Assembly: GCA_036365515.1 (NCBI GenBank)
Contig: CM070874.1
Coordinates: 212,530,297 to 212,594,296 of the forward strand
Direction of reading: 5' to 3'
Source: Torymus aiolomorphi
Taxonomy: Eukaryota; Arthropoda; Insecta; Hymenoptera; Torymidae
DNA: 64,000 bases
The notes beneath the pieces are model-generated. The model saw nothing but the letters and a program-made list of their open reading frames with translations. It searched no databases and was not told where the DNA came from. The translations under genes and the position numbers were made by a program. This document shows positions 33,428-45,548 of this stretch, piece by piece. Positions within the stretch are counted from its first letter, which is position 1. Each line of letters begins with the position of its first letter.

Positions 33428-34727
33428 AGTATTTACCAATCTTTGATAGTTTCTCATAGACATTTATCTTTTATTTAATTTTTTAGAGATTATGTTCACA
33501 ATTTTATTTATATGATTCATTTAATTTCTTGAAAAACAGTTTACAAAAAATTTTACAAAATTTTTTTTTAAACATGATCAATCTAATTTCTTCAAAACAA
33601 ATATTGTACGAAAAATATAATCTTTAAAATGACTGAAAAGATGCACTTTTTAAATTATGAAAATGATAATGAAAATGATAATTCTTCCAAAAGTTTACTC
33701 TTTCCTCACACCGGGCCGAAAGTAGCACATTCCCGCCCGGTGCAAAAACGGGAATGTGGCATTTTCAGCCTCGGTGTGAGGAAAAATAGCATACGCTCCA
33801 CGGGACTAAAATTGGCCAGCCCACATCTCGTGTTTGCCATCGCCTTCGGCTCGGGTGGCAATTTACACGAGATATGGACTGTCCAAGTTTTTTCCTCCCA
33901 TGGTGCGTAATATACTATTTTACAAAAGTATAAAGGGCACTACAGACAAAAAGACACAGTCACAGATATAAGATTTTGTTAAATCATACGCTCCACGGGA
34001 CTAAAATTGGCCAGCCCACATCTCGTGTTTGCCACCATCGCCTTCGGCTCGGGTGGCAATTTACACGAGATATGGACTGTCCAAGTTTTTTCCTCCCATG
34101 GAGCGTAATATACTATTTTACAAAAGTATAAAGGGCACTACAGACAAAAAGACACAGTCACAGATATAAGATTTTGTTAAATCATATATCTGTGACTGTG
34201 TCTTTTTGTCTGTAGTGCCCTTTATACTTTTGTAAAATAGTATATTACGCTCCATGGGAGGAAAAAACTTGGACAGTCCATATCTCGTGTAAATTGCCAC
34301 CCGAGCCGAAGGCGATGGCAAACACGAGATGTGGGCTGGCCAATTTTAGTCCCGTGGAGTGTATGCTATTTTTCCTCACACCGAGGCTGAAAATGCCACA
34401 TTCCCGTTTTTGCACCGGGCGGGAATGTGCTACTTTTGGCCCGGTGTGAGGAAAGAGTAAACTTTTGGAAGAATTATCATTTTCATTATCATTTTCATAA
34501 TTTAAAAAATGCATCTTTTCAGTCATTTTAAAGATTATATTTTTCGTACAATATTTGTTTTGAAGAAATTAGATTGATCATGTTTAAAAAAAAATTTTGT
34601 AAAATTTTTTGTAAACTGTTTTTCAAGAAATTAAATGAATCATATAAATAAAATTGTGAACATAATCTCTAAAAAATTAAATAAAAGATAAATGTCTATG
34701 AGAAACTATCAAAGATTGGTAAATACT
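33428..34727. repeat. 1.3-kb near-perfect palindrome with an internal direct repeat
   Basis: Positions pair with a constant sum of 68155: arms 33428-33987 and 34168-34727, about 560 bp each, with very few differences. The two frames 33629-33910 (+) and 34245-34526 (-) are the same sequence on opposite arms. The ~180-bp spacer is a direct repeat of 33796-33987, so that segment is present three times. The arms contain the 'tgccacattccc / cgccttcggctcg' foldback family and the GGGCACTACAG terminal family. No domain in the frames. Confidence 0.9.
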
Positions 34728-34882
34728 CGTATTTGCCTTAGGGTGGGTATGGAAAAGGCGAACGTTCACTTCGTATTTGCAACAAAATATCGAATTCTGT
34801 TAGTCCGAATTACGTTATTTACTCATGACTTTTTTAACGAATGCATTTAATTAGAATGCTCGAATCGTCGACTGGTCATAAC

Positions 34883-35072
34883 GAATAAAGAAAATATGAT
34901 CGATGTAGTTGCAGTCGAATCGTTATGGTCCGAAATATGAAAATTGTTTCTGAGTCTAAAGAAGATGGTTCATACAGTCCAAAAACAGTAGTAGTTAGTC
35001 TAAATACTTACCGATTTTCGCCCTTATGAACCATCTTCTAGACTCAGAAACAATTTTCGTATTTCAGACCAT
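34883..35072. mobile_element. Foldback element, left part, split by the gypsy insertion
   Basis: 'gaataaagaaaatatgatcg' onward to 34929 is the reverse complement of 47754-47800, on the other side of the retrotransposon. An inner pair ('gaaaattgtttctgagtct' and its complement) lies at about 34938 and 35040. Joined across the insert, the arms form one foldback element of about 240 bp. Confidence 0.85.
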
Positions 35073-36979
35073 TGTTACGTCCCGATTCGTGTATAGATTT
35101 TAAAGGTATGATTTTACACGATCGCGCACTTTTAACGAAAGTTCTACTTAGCTAAGCAAGGTAGTTGAGCTGCGTGGCTGGCTTGCGGTCGAGGCGGCGG
35201 CCCTTAGGGTAGGCCCCGATGATGGCGTTACGCGCGGGCTGGCTGTGCGAGGATCGTCTCGACGGAGACGTGCGTCCTTTGTCTCGTGGGCTGCTGTCAT
35301 CACTCCCTGTGATCGGCGGGCAGGAAGACCCTCGTTTGCTCGGCTGGCTGCCTCTCTGGTCCAGCGTCGGCCCGTGGTGGAGATTCCTTCGGTCGCGGCG
35401 CGGACGAAATATATTTCTTTACTTTGAAGAATTTTCTTTTGACTCTTTATGCTTTTAGGAAGACTGCGATACGTTTTTGTAGGTATTCCGTGGATAAATA
35501 ATAAGACAAAAGACGATTGCTTTTATGTTAAAATGTGGAGACGCTCCACGTATATTGAGAAAAATATAAAAGTGTAAAAGTATAAACGATCTTAATGGAT
35601 AAAAATTACAGAGTGAATATATATCGAGAGCTCGTCTCACGAGTGGACTGCCCTAGTTGGATGGTGGAGGTTGACTGACTGCTGGCTGCTCCGCCCTGCT
35701 CTGCCTGGCTGGCTCTGGCTGCTGAAGGGGGAGCGAGTGGTGGGAGCGCTCCGGCTGTAGTGGGGCGTCCTTCCTATTGGTCGAGCGATGGGCGTGGTTT
35801 ACGCTGGTTGGCTCTCCCGCTCTAGGCTTGGCTTGGGGACGCCGTTGCTTGATGATGCCATTCAGCTTGGCGTGGGGACGCCGTTGCTTGGCATGGGTTG
35901 GTGACGCCATCATGTTGGCTTGCTTTGAGATTCGGCTTACTCCCGATATTTCTTTCTGCCTAAGCATTCTCATTCGATAATCAGTTGGGACACATCGTAA
36001 TCACACTGATTACTTGGAAAGAGCATGCTTTCACAATGACGCTTATATCTAGAGTTCTGGCATTCGATGCTTTTGATTTATCTTAATGGGCATTCTTTCG
36101 CGGAAAGGATGCCTTGGAGCATGTAATGCTTACAGAAGGTGTTTAGCTTATAGATTAGGTATGTTGGCGGTGCTTGAAGAGCGGACGTGCCTTTGTACTG
36201 TATATCTGATGATTAATTGCTCTATTTTACTTATGCGGCAGTTCGCTTGAGGAGCGGACGTGCCCGTTCTTATCTGAATGGTGCCTCGATGTGACGAGAA
36301 AAGAATGTGTTTATAAGATTGCGAGTGCAATGCTTTGCACGAGGATTCTAAGAAATGGCTATCGTCACACGGATAATAATTCGGCAGTGCGTCTGAAGGG
36401 CGGACGTGCCTAATGTATTGCGATTATTTTTTTTGTCGGCGGATCGACTTTACATACGGCGAGAAAAGAAGGTGTGTACATAAGATAAAACGTGTTGCTC
36501 TGCACGTGCGTTCTTGGAAGGCGTGGCAGATAATCCAATTTATTATAAGTTAATGAATTACGCATTCTTCTCCTTAAGATAATTAAATGTTAGTTAACTA
36601 AGATTGATTAATAATATGACGTGTGCATATGCGTATAGGAGCATATGTGCACGTGTACAATGAGTGTAGATATATATATAGGTGAGTGAGAGAGTGCGCT
36701 CTCGAGACTGTGTGAATGCATATGGTAAGCTGTAGGCGGGCAAGTTACCGATGGGTGGTAAGTAATCGGCTCGAGGTAAGTAGAGAGGATTACGAGTGAA
36801 GGTAAATGCTTGAAAGGGTTGAGAGGCTGGCAACTGGTAATGTGCCAGTTTGAGGTAAAAGGGTTGTAGAGCCGGTGGCTGGTAAGGTGCCGGCTCGAGG
36901 TAAAAGAATTAATTAGATCTTCTGCTCTTTATCTTGAAATGAAAAAGATCGGAGTGCATACTCGCGTTCAGACGTTACA
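35073..36979 (-). repeat. 3' LTR of the gypsy element
   Basis: 1907 bp, plus-strand 'tgttacgtcccg' to 'cagacgttaca'. It is 9 bp shorter than the other LTR, mostly from a shorter TA run near 36670. Its first 67 bases in sense orientation also encode the end of env. Several open frames in it are repeated identically in the other LTR and show no domain. Confidence 0.95.
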
Positions 36980-38186
36980 CCCCCCTGGTTAAGATTGAAG
37001 TCGGGAGCTGAACGATTTCGACTTGAATCAGCTGAGTAATTGAACGCGGATCTACTTTCCGTTAATTTTCCGCGGTTCTCCTCGACTTCTATATCCGCGG
37101 GTATGTTTTCTGATTTCCGCGAGCGTTTTGGTAGAGGCCCCTGACTTAAATGCACGAGTATATTTGCTATTGTTCCCCAAAAGGCTCCTAAGAGTTTAAT
37201 GCTTGTTCCGTAAATTGAGTAAAGCGTATATCCGTGTATTATCGTATTTATTACGTATTTGCATGAGTTGAAAATAAATATTATTGCCATAATGGCTGCC
37301 CTTGCCGAACCGAAAGTGATAAAATAATACCATATTTTGGTGGCGGCTCTTTCAGTGAATTTGTTAAGGCTATCCTCACTCAAAAACCCGAGTAGATCTA
37401 GGCTAGGATCGGCTACCGCGTGTCCTGTTGCTCCGCGCGCTATTTGATTGAGCACCGCTGGCTTATCCGCGGGGAACATCATAGCATTCCGGTAGCCTTC
37501 GAGATCGGCTTCTGAATATATACCGCTCTCGACTAACTCGCCTGGCTCCTGGTATTGCCATGTAGGTTTGTTTAATGGCTGTAGTATTTGTGGAGCATCG
37601 GTTTTTGACGGATGTGGGTTTAATTGATACCATTTGTTATCTATCTCGAACACTGTTGGAAGTATTCGGCTGCAATCGCGTTCCGTACCGTGAGTCGTGA
37701 GAACGCGTGACTTTGTTGTCAGAAAGTACGATCGATTGTTGTATGAGACGGGCAACTCCACGAAACAAAAGTTGTTCGTGTTTCTCAGTTTTACGTTAAC
37801 GACCGAGCATTTAACTAGGTGTGCTACGTCGCCGGCGAACACAGCCATATAGCCCGGTTCTTTCATGATAGTAAATGCAAATTCGTCGGGATTGACCGAT
37901 GATTGAGACAGAGAATTTTTAATTACTTGTTGCTCCAAAATACAGCGATGCGTTATGATGTCTTTGTATAGCGATGTTATCTCATTTTTGAAGTGATTCG
38001 CGATATACATTATTTTCGTGTTGAAGTATGCTGTGAGCATAACGTCTTTCGCGCCTACTTTGTAATTTTTCGTAGGGAATGGGTTGTTAGCCGTGGTCTC
38101 ATAAATAAAAATCTGTTTTTGTTCGGTCGTTTTTAAAGTTATTCCACATAGCGTTTTACTACCGTGATCCGCAAAAGCAAATTTCT
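36913..38186 (-). pseudogene. env: env, C-terminal part (Jingchuvirales-like glycoprotein)
   Basis: The frame is open from about 38186 (first ATG 38040) to a stop at 36913. It shows features I associate with chuvirus-type glycoproteins integrated in insect genomes: 'HRCILEQQ', a 'PGYMAVFAGDV' stretch with a following Cys, 'ELPV', and the 'GIYSEADLEGY' and 'MMFPADKPAVL' blocks. These are followed by a membrane-spanning region (about residues 235-300, rich in Ile, Phe and Tyr) and a charged, Ser-rich tail. It lies one base out of frame with the N-terminal part, so the gene is broken near 38180. The last ~20 codons are read from the 3' LTR across the polypurine tract. The assignment needs a profile search. 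Confidence 0.65.
36980..36990 (-). other. Polypurine tract
   Basis: Sense 'ccaggggg' followed directly by the 3' LTR start TGTAACG. It is the plus-strand primer and lies within the env reading frame. Confidence 0.7.
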
Positions 38187-38971
38187 TTCCGTCGGTAGCA
38201 TTTTAAAAAGTAAACTGTCGCGGTATCGAGTTCTTCGTCTCGAGTTTTAACTGCATGTCCCTCGTAAATAATTGCGTATGTATCTAGTTCGCACATGTCG
38301 CGTGAGGTTTTATCCCAAAATATAAACGCTTCCGTTGTGTCGCGACAAGTTTCCTTTTCGTAATCGCAATTTACTCCGGAAGGAAGTAAGAGAATGTTTG
38401 CGGGTAATTTCAAAGTGGCTTCACCTTTCGTGTAATAAATTTCGAGTTCGGCGGTTACTATCATATTTTCTTTATCCCGATAGATTCCTCCTTTGCAGTA
38501 AGAATTGTGTTCTATGATCCCGATTATTTTAATTGTTCTAAAATTTGTCTGTTCCGAGACAAGATCTTCGATTATTGTATCACCGATTTTTATTCGATTT
38601 GTAGTTATTAGAGAGTCACACATCTCTCGCGTTAGTTGGAGGTACCATGTCTCGTCTGGGATAGGAGAAAGGGATACATGAGAATGCATACCGCAATAAC
38701 GAGCCCTGCGGGTCGATTTTATTTTACATTCTTTTATAGGGACTTCCGAGTGCTCTAATTTTTGGATGATTTGAATAAAAGTGTCTTCGCGTTTTACCCT
38801 AATCGTCTCGAAATCGCACTCACCCACTCTTCTCAGCGAGATGGTCGTGACGTTTGGTGCGTTTGATGAGTTGCAGTCATATCCGGTTAGCGAGTGGACC
38901 GATGATAAGAGTGTTGCGAAGATCAGCAGAAGATTCCGAAGATCTCTGGTTGTTGGGCGTGTCTTCCTCAT
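38159..38971 (-). pseudogene. env: env, N-terminal part (signal peptide and ectodomain)
   Basis: 270 codons: a basic start and hydrophobic signal peptide ('LLLIFATLLSSVHS'), then 'GYDCNSSNAPNVTTISL' and 'VGECD', a start typical of chuvirus-like glycoproteins. Many Cys and several N-glycosylation sequons follow. It ends at 38159 in an altered frame; the C-terminal frame overlaps it by about 25 bases. The start ATG lies 27 bp upstream of the pol stop in another frame, so env overlaps the pol 3' end slightly. In retroviruses env is usually made from a spliced mRNA; an acceptor was not identified. Confidence 0.65.
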
Positions 38972-38997
38972 TGTGGTTTCCTGAAAAAGGCGTGTTC

Positions 38998-41900
38998 TTA
39001 ATCAATACTCGCCTCTTGCATATCGAGACCTGTTGGTCGTAATTTATTCGTGTGTACGACACGAGTTTTATTTTTATAAGTTATTTCTACGTTACAATTG
39101 TCGTCGAAGATTTTTATGATCGTGTGAGGACCGGTATACTCTGAATCGAATGGTCCCTTTTTGGGTTCTTTCAAAAGAAGAACCTTGTCTCCGACTTCGA
39201 ACTTACAAGGGTTGTTTCGTTTCTCGTAATATTCCTTAGATTTGGCTTTGGCCCTTTTTAAATTTTCATGTGCCAAAAATTGCGTTTTATTAATTCGCTG
39301 TTTTAATTCTAATAAATATTCGAAGTAAGATTCGTTGCTCTCGGGCGGCAATGGTCTATCTATAGGGGTGCGGGCTATGTTTCCGAACACGCATTCGTAT
39401 GGAGTTAATCGAGTGCCCTCGTGTACGCTTGTATTATACGCAAAAGTCGCGCAATTTAACCATTCATCCCATAATTGCTCATTCTTAACATGGCATTTAA
39501 AGTATTCCTTCAAGACATGATGCATTCTCTCGATTGATCCGTTACTCTGGGGGCGGTAAGCAGTAGTTGTACATTTCGTGGTTCTACATAATTTTGCTAT
39601 GTTTTTCATTAAGCTGGAAGTGAAGTTTGCACCCTGATCAGTTAACAGAATTCGCGGCGATCCGTATACGCAAACGAATTCATTCAAAAATGCTGTCGCG
39701 ATTTGAATCGAGTCTGTCTTTTTTAGAGGTACTGCAATGACGTATTTTGTTAATAGGCACTGCATTGTCAATATATGGGAATTCTTATTTTTCGTTAAAG
39801 GCAAAGGACCAACAATATCCATAGAGATTTTCTCAAAAGCCTGGCCCGGAGTATCCGTGAGGATCATTGGTTGATGTATTTTTCTCCTTACCAATTTACT
39901 GCGTTGACAAACTTCACAGCGGCCTATGTGTAGTTGGATGTCCTTCTTTAACGTAGGCCAGTAGTACTCTTGGCGAATACGGTGATAGGTTTTGTTCACT
40001 CCTTTGTGACCGTTTACTGGATGTGAGTGGTTTTGGGAAATGATCCTTTTTATTTCCTCCTCGTTTTCAGGAGTTTTCACTAACCCTTTACACAATAATA
40101 TTTTTGTCCTTACGTGAGAAAGCACACCTTTTAATCGATGTGTGAACACGCGAACCGAGAAATCATCAATCGAATGTGTAATTGAGGCTCGTATTGTTTT
40201 AGGATTCTTTTCGTTGAGGACTTTGGCTAAATTTTCAAACGCGAAAATAAGTAAGTCCTCGTCAACACGCGAGTGTCTATCAGTTTTGAGCGTAACTGCG
40301 ATGTAAAGTTTTCGCGAGACTAAGAAGGTCTTGACAGAACCGGGGTCCGGGCTACACTGAAGAGGTAGGCCGTCGCGCTCGGCTATTTCAACTGCGCCGG
40401 AGCACAGTGGTTGGTTGTCGCCTGTCACGAAATAAAGCACATTATCTTTATGTGTAAAAAGGCTGTCTCTTATTTCGATAACATTCTCGCCGGGTTCGCG
40501 CACATTGTGGTCATATGGCACGCTCGGGGTGTCAATTATATCAGAGGCGAGAGTTGGTGGGTTGTTATTATAACTGTGAAGCGACGAAATGTCGTTATCG
40601 CTTTGTTCGTCATCGTCGTCGGCGTGACTTTCATCCGTATCGTTATTTATATTAACGTTCGGGGAATGTTTATCCTGTTTACTGGTAGATGGAATTTCTT
40701 CGTTCGGGATTTCGGCGATAATGGGACCGCTACGCGCTTGTGGCGTATAAGTTTCATCTGAACTAGTAGACGTTATGAAAAGACGGTCATTCTCAATGTT
40801 TGACGGATTCCTTGACAATGCATCCGCCACGAAATTCGTCTTTCCCTCTTTATAGACGACGTCGTAATCAAATTCGCTCAGTTTGAAATAAAATCGTTTG
40901 AGACGGGATGTCGGATCTTTAACGTTATGTACCCAAACGAGGGGTTTATGGTCGGTATAGAAGGTAAATTTCCTTCCGTAGAGACAGTATCTAAATTGAA
41001 ACGCGGCTGCTACCATTGCCAAGAGTTCTTTCTCAATGGTCGAGTAATTAATTTCAGCATTTTTTAGATGTCTCGAAAAATTTGCCACGGGTAAATCGTG
41101 ACTATTTGTTTCCATTAGATAAATTTGACTAAGTACCGCGCCTATTGCGTAAAATGAAGCGTCACACGTTACAAGGAAAGGTTTAGAGAAGTCGGGATAT
41201 TTTAGCAAAGGTGCATTGGTAAGGCTTTTTATTAGATAATCGAGTGCTCCCTGTTGTGGTTCTTTCCAATAAAATACAGTTTCTTTCCTCAACAGCGTAG
41301 ATAGTGCCTTTGTTCCCTTCGCGTAAAAAGGTATAAATTTCCTGTAATAATTTGCTAAACCTAAGAGTTGTCTGATATTTTTCTGGTTTTTGGGAACCGG
41401 AAAATTCGTTAGTGCGACTACTTTACGCGGGTCTGGCAGGACTCCTGTTGGCGTGATTACATGGCCTAAATATGCTACCTCTTTCTTATAGAATTCACAC
41501 TTATCCGGTTGCAGGCGCATGCCGGCGTTTCGGAGTCTTTCCGCAACTTTATTGAATTTCGCGTCATGTTCCTCGATGGTTTTAGCAAATATGATACAAT
41601 CATCTACATAAATGAAAACCTCCCGCGCTTGTAATCCGCGGAACAGGGAGTCCATCTGACGCTGAAATGTCGCTGGTGAATTCTTTAAACCGAAAGGCAT
41701 TCGAGTGAAGTGATAGTGACCGTAAGGAGTTGATAAAGCAGTTTTCGGCTTGTCCTCGTTTCGCATGGGGATCTGATGGAAACCTGACGCGAGATCGAGG
41801 ATACTAAAGTATTCTGCTCCTCCTAATTGGTCTATAATTTCGTTAATGTTAGGAATCGGGTACGCGTCACTAATTGTTTTTTTGTTTAACTCGCGATAAT

Positions 41901-44180
41901 CGATTACCGGTCGCCATCTTTTATTTCCTAAGCTATCTGGTTTTTTCGGAACAATCCAAAGCGGACTGTTATATGGCGAATCAGAAGGTTCGATAATGCC
42001 TTCTCGAAGCATTTTCCCTACTTGTCTTTCTATTTCGTCTTTTAGCATCGGTGGGTACCTGTACTGTTTAACATTTACAGGGACGCTATCGGTGGTTACA
42101 ATCCTATGTTTCGTCATATGCGTCGCATTTAACTTTTCACTCGGCAATTGAAATATATCCGCGTGTCGATCACACAAAGACTCTATTCTAGGGCGCATGT
42201 CTTCATCGCATTTGTCAATGTTTATTAGTTTTTTCACTAATTCGCTTCGCTCCTGTAAGTTCGAACTCGGGACTTCCTCTAGATTAAAAATGTTATAGGA
42301 GTCTAGCTCTGCTTCATCGTAAGCAAAGATGGTTTCCCTATCGAAATCGAGTCCTTCATCGAGACAGGCCAATATTGAATAAATATCGCGCTCGGTCGCG
42401 TCGTAGTGTTCCGAGGTACAATATTCATCCGTGAATTGATCCGTTGGGATGTTTTGATCGTAAAAATCCGTTTTCTCGAATGAGTTAAAAAATGAACCAA
42501 TATATGCTTCGTAATCGTCGGGGCACGATGGTCCCGAGTCCATTATTTGAGTTTTCATTTTTCGCGTGTCGCCCGTGCTGTTAGTTTCATTATTTATCAC
42601 ACTTTCGGCGCTGACGCTACTTGTTTGAATGGCACCGCTCGCGCTACTGTACTCATTAATCACGCTTCCGATGCTGCTATTATACTCGCGGTCTTGTTTA
42701 TTTTTGATGGCCTCGCTCGCGCTGCTATAATCGTTAAGAATCACGTCGTTGATGCTGCTAGTGGGCTCATTGTCCCTTTTATTAAAAATGGCATCAACTT
42801 CGCTACTGCGATTAGGAAAAATCACGCTCGCGGGGCTGCTAATTGACTCGCGATCATATTTATTTTTAATGGCATCGGTCGCGCTACTGTAGTTATCAAA
42901 AATCACGTTCGCGATGCTGCTAGTAGACTTTATGTCATGTTTGTTGCAAATCGCGTGCTCGACATTGCATAAGGCTCTCGCGTGATCGCGGTTGTCTCGC
43001 ACGTTGTTTATTACCAGGCTCTGGTCGGAGCTGATTGTTTCCGGTATGTTTTCTATAACTACCGTTCTTTCGTAGATGACGCTTGGAGAGCTGTCTTTAC
43101 TACTTAATGTTATCGCGCGAGCATCTTCCTTCTGGCAGGAATCACTCGCGTTGTTTAGGACTACGTCTAGTCCGATTACGCTATTCGCGCTGCTAATATT
43201 TGAATCGAAGTTTTTGTTAGTCACCTTCGCGAGTTCGTCTTTTAAATATGCGTTTATCGCGATCATTTTTGATAATTCTCGACTAACCTCGTCCGCATTA
43301 GTTTTTCGTTTTTTCGATACATGATTTGTGGGTAAGGAGTTGTTTTCTGTCTCCTTGATAGTGTTATCTTTTTCCTCCGTTTCATTCGCGCTACTATGTA
43401 TCACGGAGTCGGTCACGTTTTTCGGCCGATTCTCGCTGCTAATTAATGAAAATGGCGGAAATGAAACTTTCGATTTTACACTTTCTATACTATTTTTTTG
43501 AACAGTTTCCCCCTTTTCGACGTAATTCGCCACTACCGGGGTGAGTTTCGGAACTCTTACTTGAATGTCGTAATCATTCTCGTTTTTTAACGGGACAAAG
43601 ATTTTTATGTCGTCCGCCGGAATGACATCTTTTCCTCCGATGTAGACGTTGGGATATATTTCCCTTTTTTCATTATATTTGACGCGGTGATGTTCGGGGA
43701 CAATCATGTCCATCCATATTGTTTCGCGGGCCGGACATTGTACTGTTTGTTCCTCACCGATAGGGATTTGCGCGTCTTTCAAGATTAATTGGTCTCTTTT
43801 GAAATCGAGGACCATGTTGCTGCTACGGCAGAATTGCGCTCCTATAAGCAGGTCAGTTTTAATGGGGAATGTGTCCCGTACCACTACGAATTTTGCCTCC
43901 GCTTTCAAATCATCCAAATATAAATAGGTGGTCCCTAGTGATGCTACTCGGCTGTCGGTAATCCCTACTAAATTTGGGCAGTAATTAAAGTTTATGGTTT
44001 TGTCGGGTTGTAAAGCCGAAATTTTTACCACATTGGGCTGCGCGCCCGTATCTATCATTACCTCGGCGTGGTTTCCTCGCAAATTACGGGACCTAAGGCT
44101 AATGACGGGGATGGCCCCTGGCACGTTTATTGCTGTAATGCAAATTCTGTGTTCTCGGGGGACTCTAGGGTTTCCCTGGT
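38998..44180 (-). CDS. pol: pol polyprotein: protease, RT, RNase H, integrase
   Basis: About 1708 codons are open down to 38998. The protease active site is 'DTGAQPNVV' (about residues 25-33). Next comes a ~500-residue Ser/Asn/Asp-rich linker with four degenerate ~27-residue repeats ('DNYSSATDAIKNK' type). RT follows with 'YVDD' at about residue 838. RNase H has 'TCDASFYAIGAVLSQ' at about 985 and 'TDHKPL' at about 1058. Integrase has an HHCC zinc finger at about 1371-1408 ('HPVNGHKG', 'CEVCQRSK') and DDE residues in 'MDIVGP', 'LTDQGANF' and 'GSIERMHH'. No chromodomain follows. There is no ATG at the front (a GTG at 44124 begins the gag-free part). The frame is open upstream, overlapping the gag end in the -1 frame, so expression probably uses a -1 frameshift; I could not identify the slip site. 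Confidence 0.95.
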
Positions 44181-45548
44181 TTCCAGATTGTTTACTGGAC
44201 GGGCCGCTTTCTCTTTCCTGGCGCCGTCCTTCGCCGGGAGAGCTTGCTCGTTTTCCGTTGTTTTTACAGCTTCCTCTTTATTTTTGAGGAAAAAACACGT
44301 GTCTATGGCATGTTCTTTTCTTTTACAATACGCGCATGTTTTCGATGGGTCGCGTTGGGGTCTATCTTCCCTATTCTGACCTGGCTGCGCGGAGTCTCCC
44401 TTTTTAATATTCTCTGTATTATTAATGTTTTTAGTCCTGTCGTCGCGTTTATCATTGCCTCGCCTGAATTCTTTCCTATCCTCACGTTTCGTTACTTCGT
44501 TGCCGTGGTTTCGCGGGTCTCGATTAAGGAAATCCCCGTACATATTGTTCTTGCCGTATTTTTCCGAGTCGATATTGATACGTTTTTCCGCTTGAATGGC
44601 TTCGTTAAATGCGGCATTTAACGTCTCGACGCGCTGATTTACATAAAGGCGGTAAAATGGCGGTAATGCCAAGAAAAATTCTGTTATAACCTCCTTTTCT
44701 ATCTTTTTTCGCTGCGACGGAACCAATTCATCAATGTCCTCATCGAGGCACGTGCAATCAATAATTGCCGTGTATATTTCGGAAACGCGATCAATAAATT
44801 TTAGTACCGGTTCGTTCTCTCCTTTCGCGAGAGTAGCAAGTTTTCCACGGTAGTAATTTCCGGAGTGTCTATTAGAAAATGTTTTTTTTAGATTCGAGAG
44901 GAAATCGTCGATTGTATCGAATTCGTCGTATTCTATAGCCACCGCGACATGGTCTTCTAATTTAAACTTCAATAGTCTCGTTATTTCTGATTGCGCGCGT
45001 ATGGGGAACTGACTTTTGATTCTATTAACGGCGCGCACGAATTTGTACAGGTTTGTTCCGTCAAACCTGGATATCACGGCAAGACTTTCTTTTATTATGG
45101 CATTCGATGGCATCATTGGTCCGTGCGTTGCGCGGGATCCTACGGAGGACACGGGACTCGCGGATATTTCGCGAGAAGTTCTACGCGGGGTTTCGTTCGG
45201 CTGCGGGCGCTGTTGATTATTCGCATTTATCACGTTTGCTAGATTTCGCGTTCTTGCTTCTTTTTCGGCGTTCGCCCGTGCGATTGCTTCATTTGCTAAC
45301 CTTCTTTCCCGAATTTCTGTAGATAATCTCTCCTCTAGTTGCATACGATGCGCTCGATCCTCGTTTAATAGTCTTTCCGCGTCTTCCGCGCGCGCGTGCA
45401 TCTGCTCATCGATAGCGTCATTGTCTTCGCGTTCTCGTAATTGCCTAAGTCTCGTTTCTAATTCTACTTCGCGCGCGTTCAGTCGTCGTTCTTTTAGTTC
45501 TAATTCCCTGAGACGCATCTCTGTTTCAGGATCTTGACTATGTGCCAT
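44127..45548 (-). CDS. gag: gag polyprotein
   Basis: 473 codons from an ATG at 45548. The first ~110 residues are Arg/Glu-rich and predicted coiled coil ('LRELELKERRLNAREVELE'). A capsid-like middle includes 'ISRFDGTNLYKFVRAVNRIK' and 'FSNRHSGNYYRGKLATLAKG', typical of gypsy retrotransposon gag. A basic Asn/Arg/Asp-rich stretch and one CCHC zinc knuckle (CAYCKRKEHAIDTC) follow near residue 405. The stop at 44127 precedes pol in the -1 frame. The gene is intact. Confidence 0.92.
   Translation of the reverse strand: MAHSQDPETEMRLRELELKERRLNAREVELETRLRQLREREDNDAIDEQMHARAEDAERLLNEDRAHRMQLEERLSTEIRERRLANEAIARANAEKEARTRNLANVINANNQQRPQPNETPRRTSREISASPVSSVGSRATHGPMMPSNAIIKESLAVISRFDGTNLYKFVRAVNRIKSQFPIRAQSEITRLLKFKLEDHVAVAIEYDEFDTIDDFLSNLKKTFSNRHSGNYYRGKLATLAKGENEPVLKFIDRVSEIYTAIIDCTCLDEDIDELVPSQRKKIEKEVITEFFLALPPFYRLYVNQRVETLNAAFNEAIQAEKRINIDSEKYGKNNMYGDFLNRDPRNHGNEVTKREDRKEFRRGNDKRDDRTKNINNTENIKKGDSAQPGQNREDRPQRDPSKTCAYCKRKEHAIDTCFFLKNKEEAVKTTENEQALPAKDGARKEKAARPVNNLETRETLESPENTEFALQQ

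Noticed and set aside
33629..34526. Two identical 93-codon frames on opposite strands
   Set aside because: Arms of the palindrome. The sequence is made of foldback MITE families.
35219..36833. Several open frames in the gypsy LTRs, repeated at 45.9-47.6 kb
   Set aside because: Non-coding LTR sequence without domains. The frames are duplicated only because the LTRs are.
39335..45322. Plus-strand frames opposite gag and pol (for example 40411-40761, 44244-44621)
   Set aside because: Antisense shadows of intact gag and pol genes, with no motif of their own.
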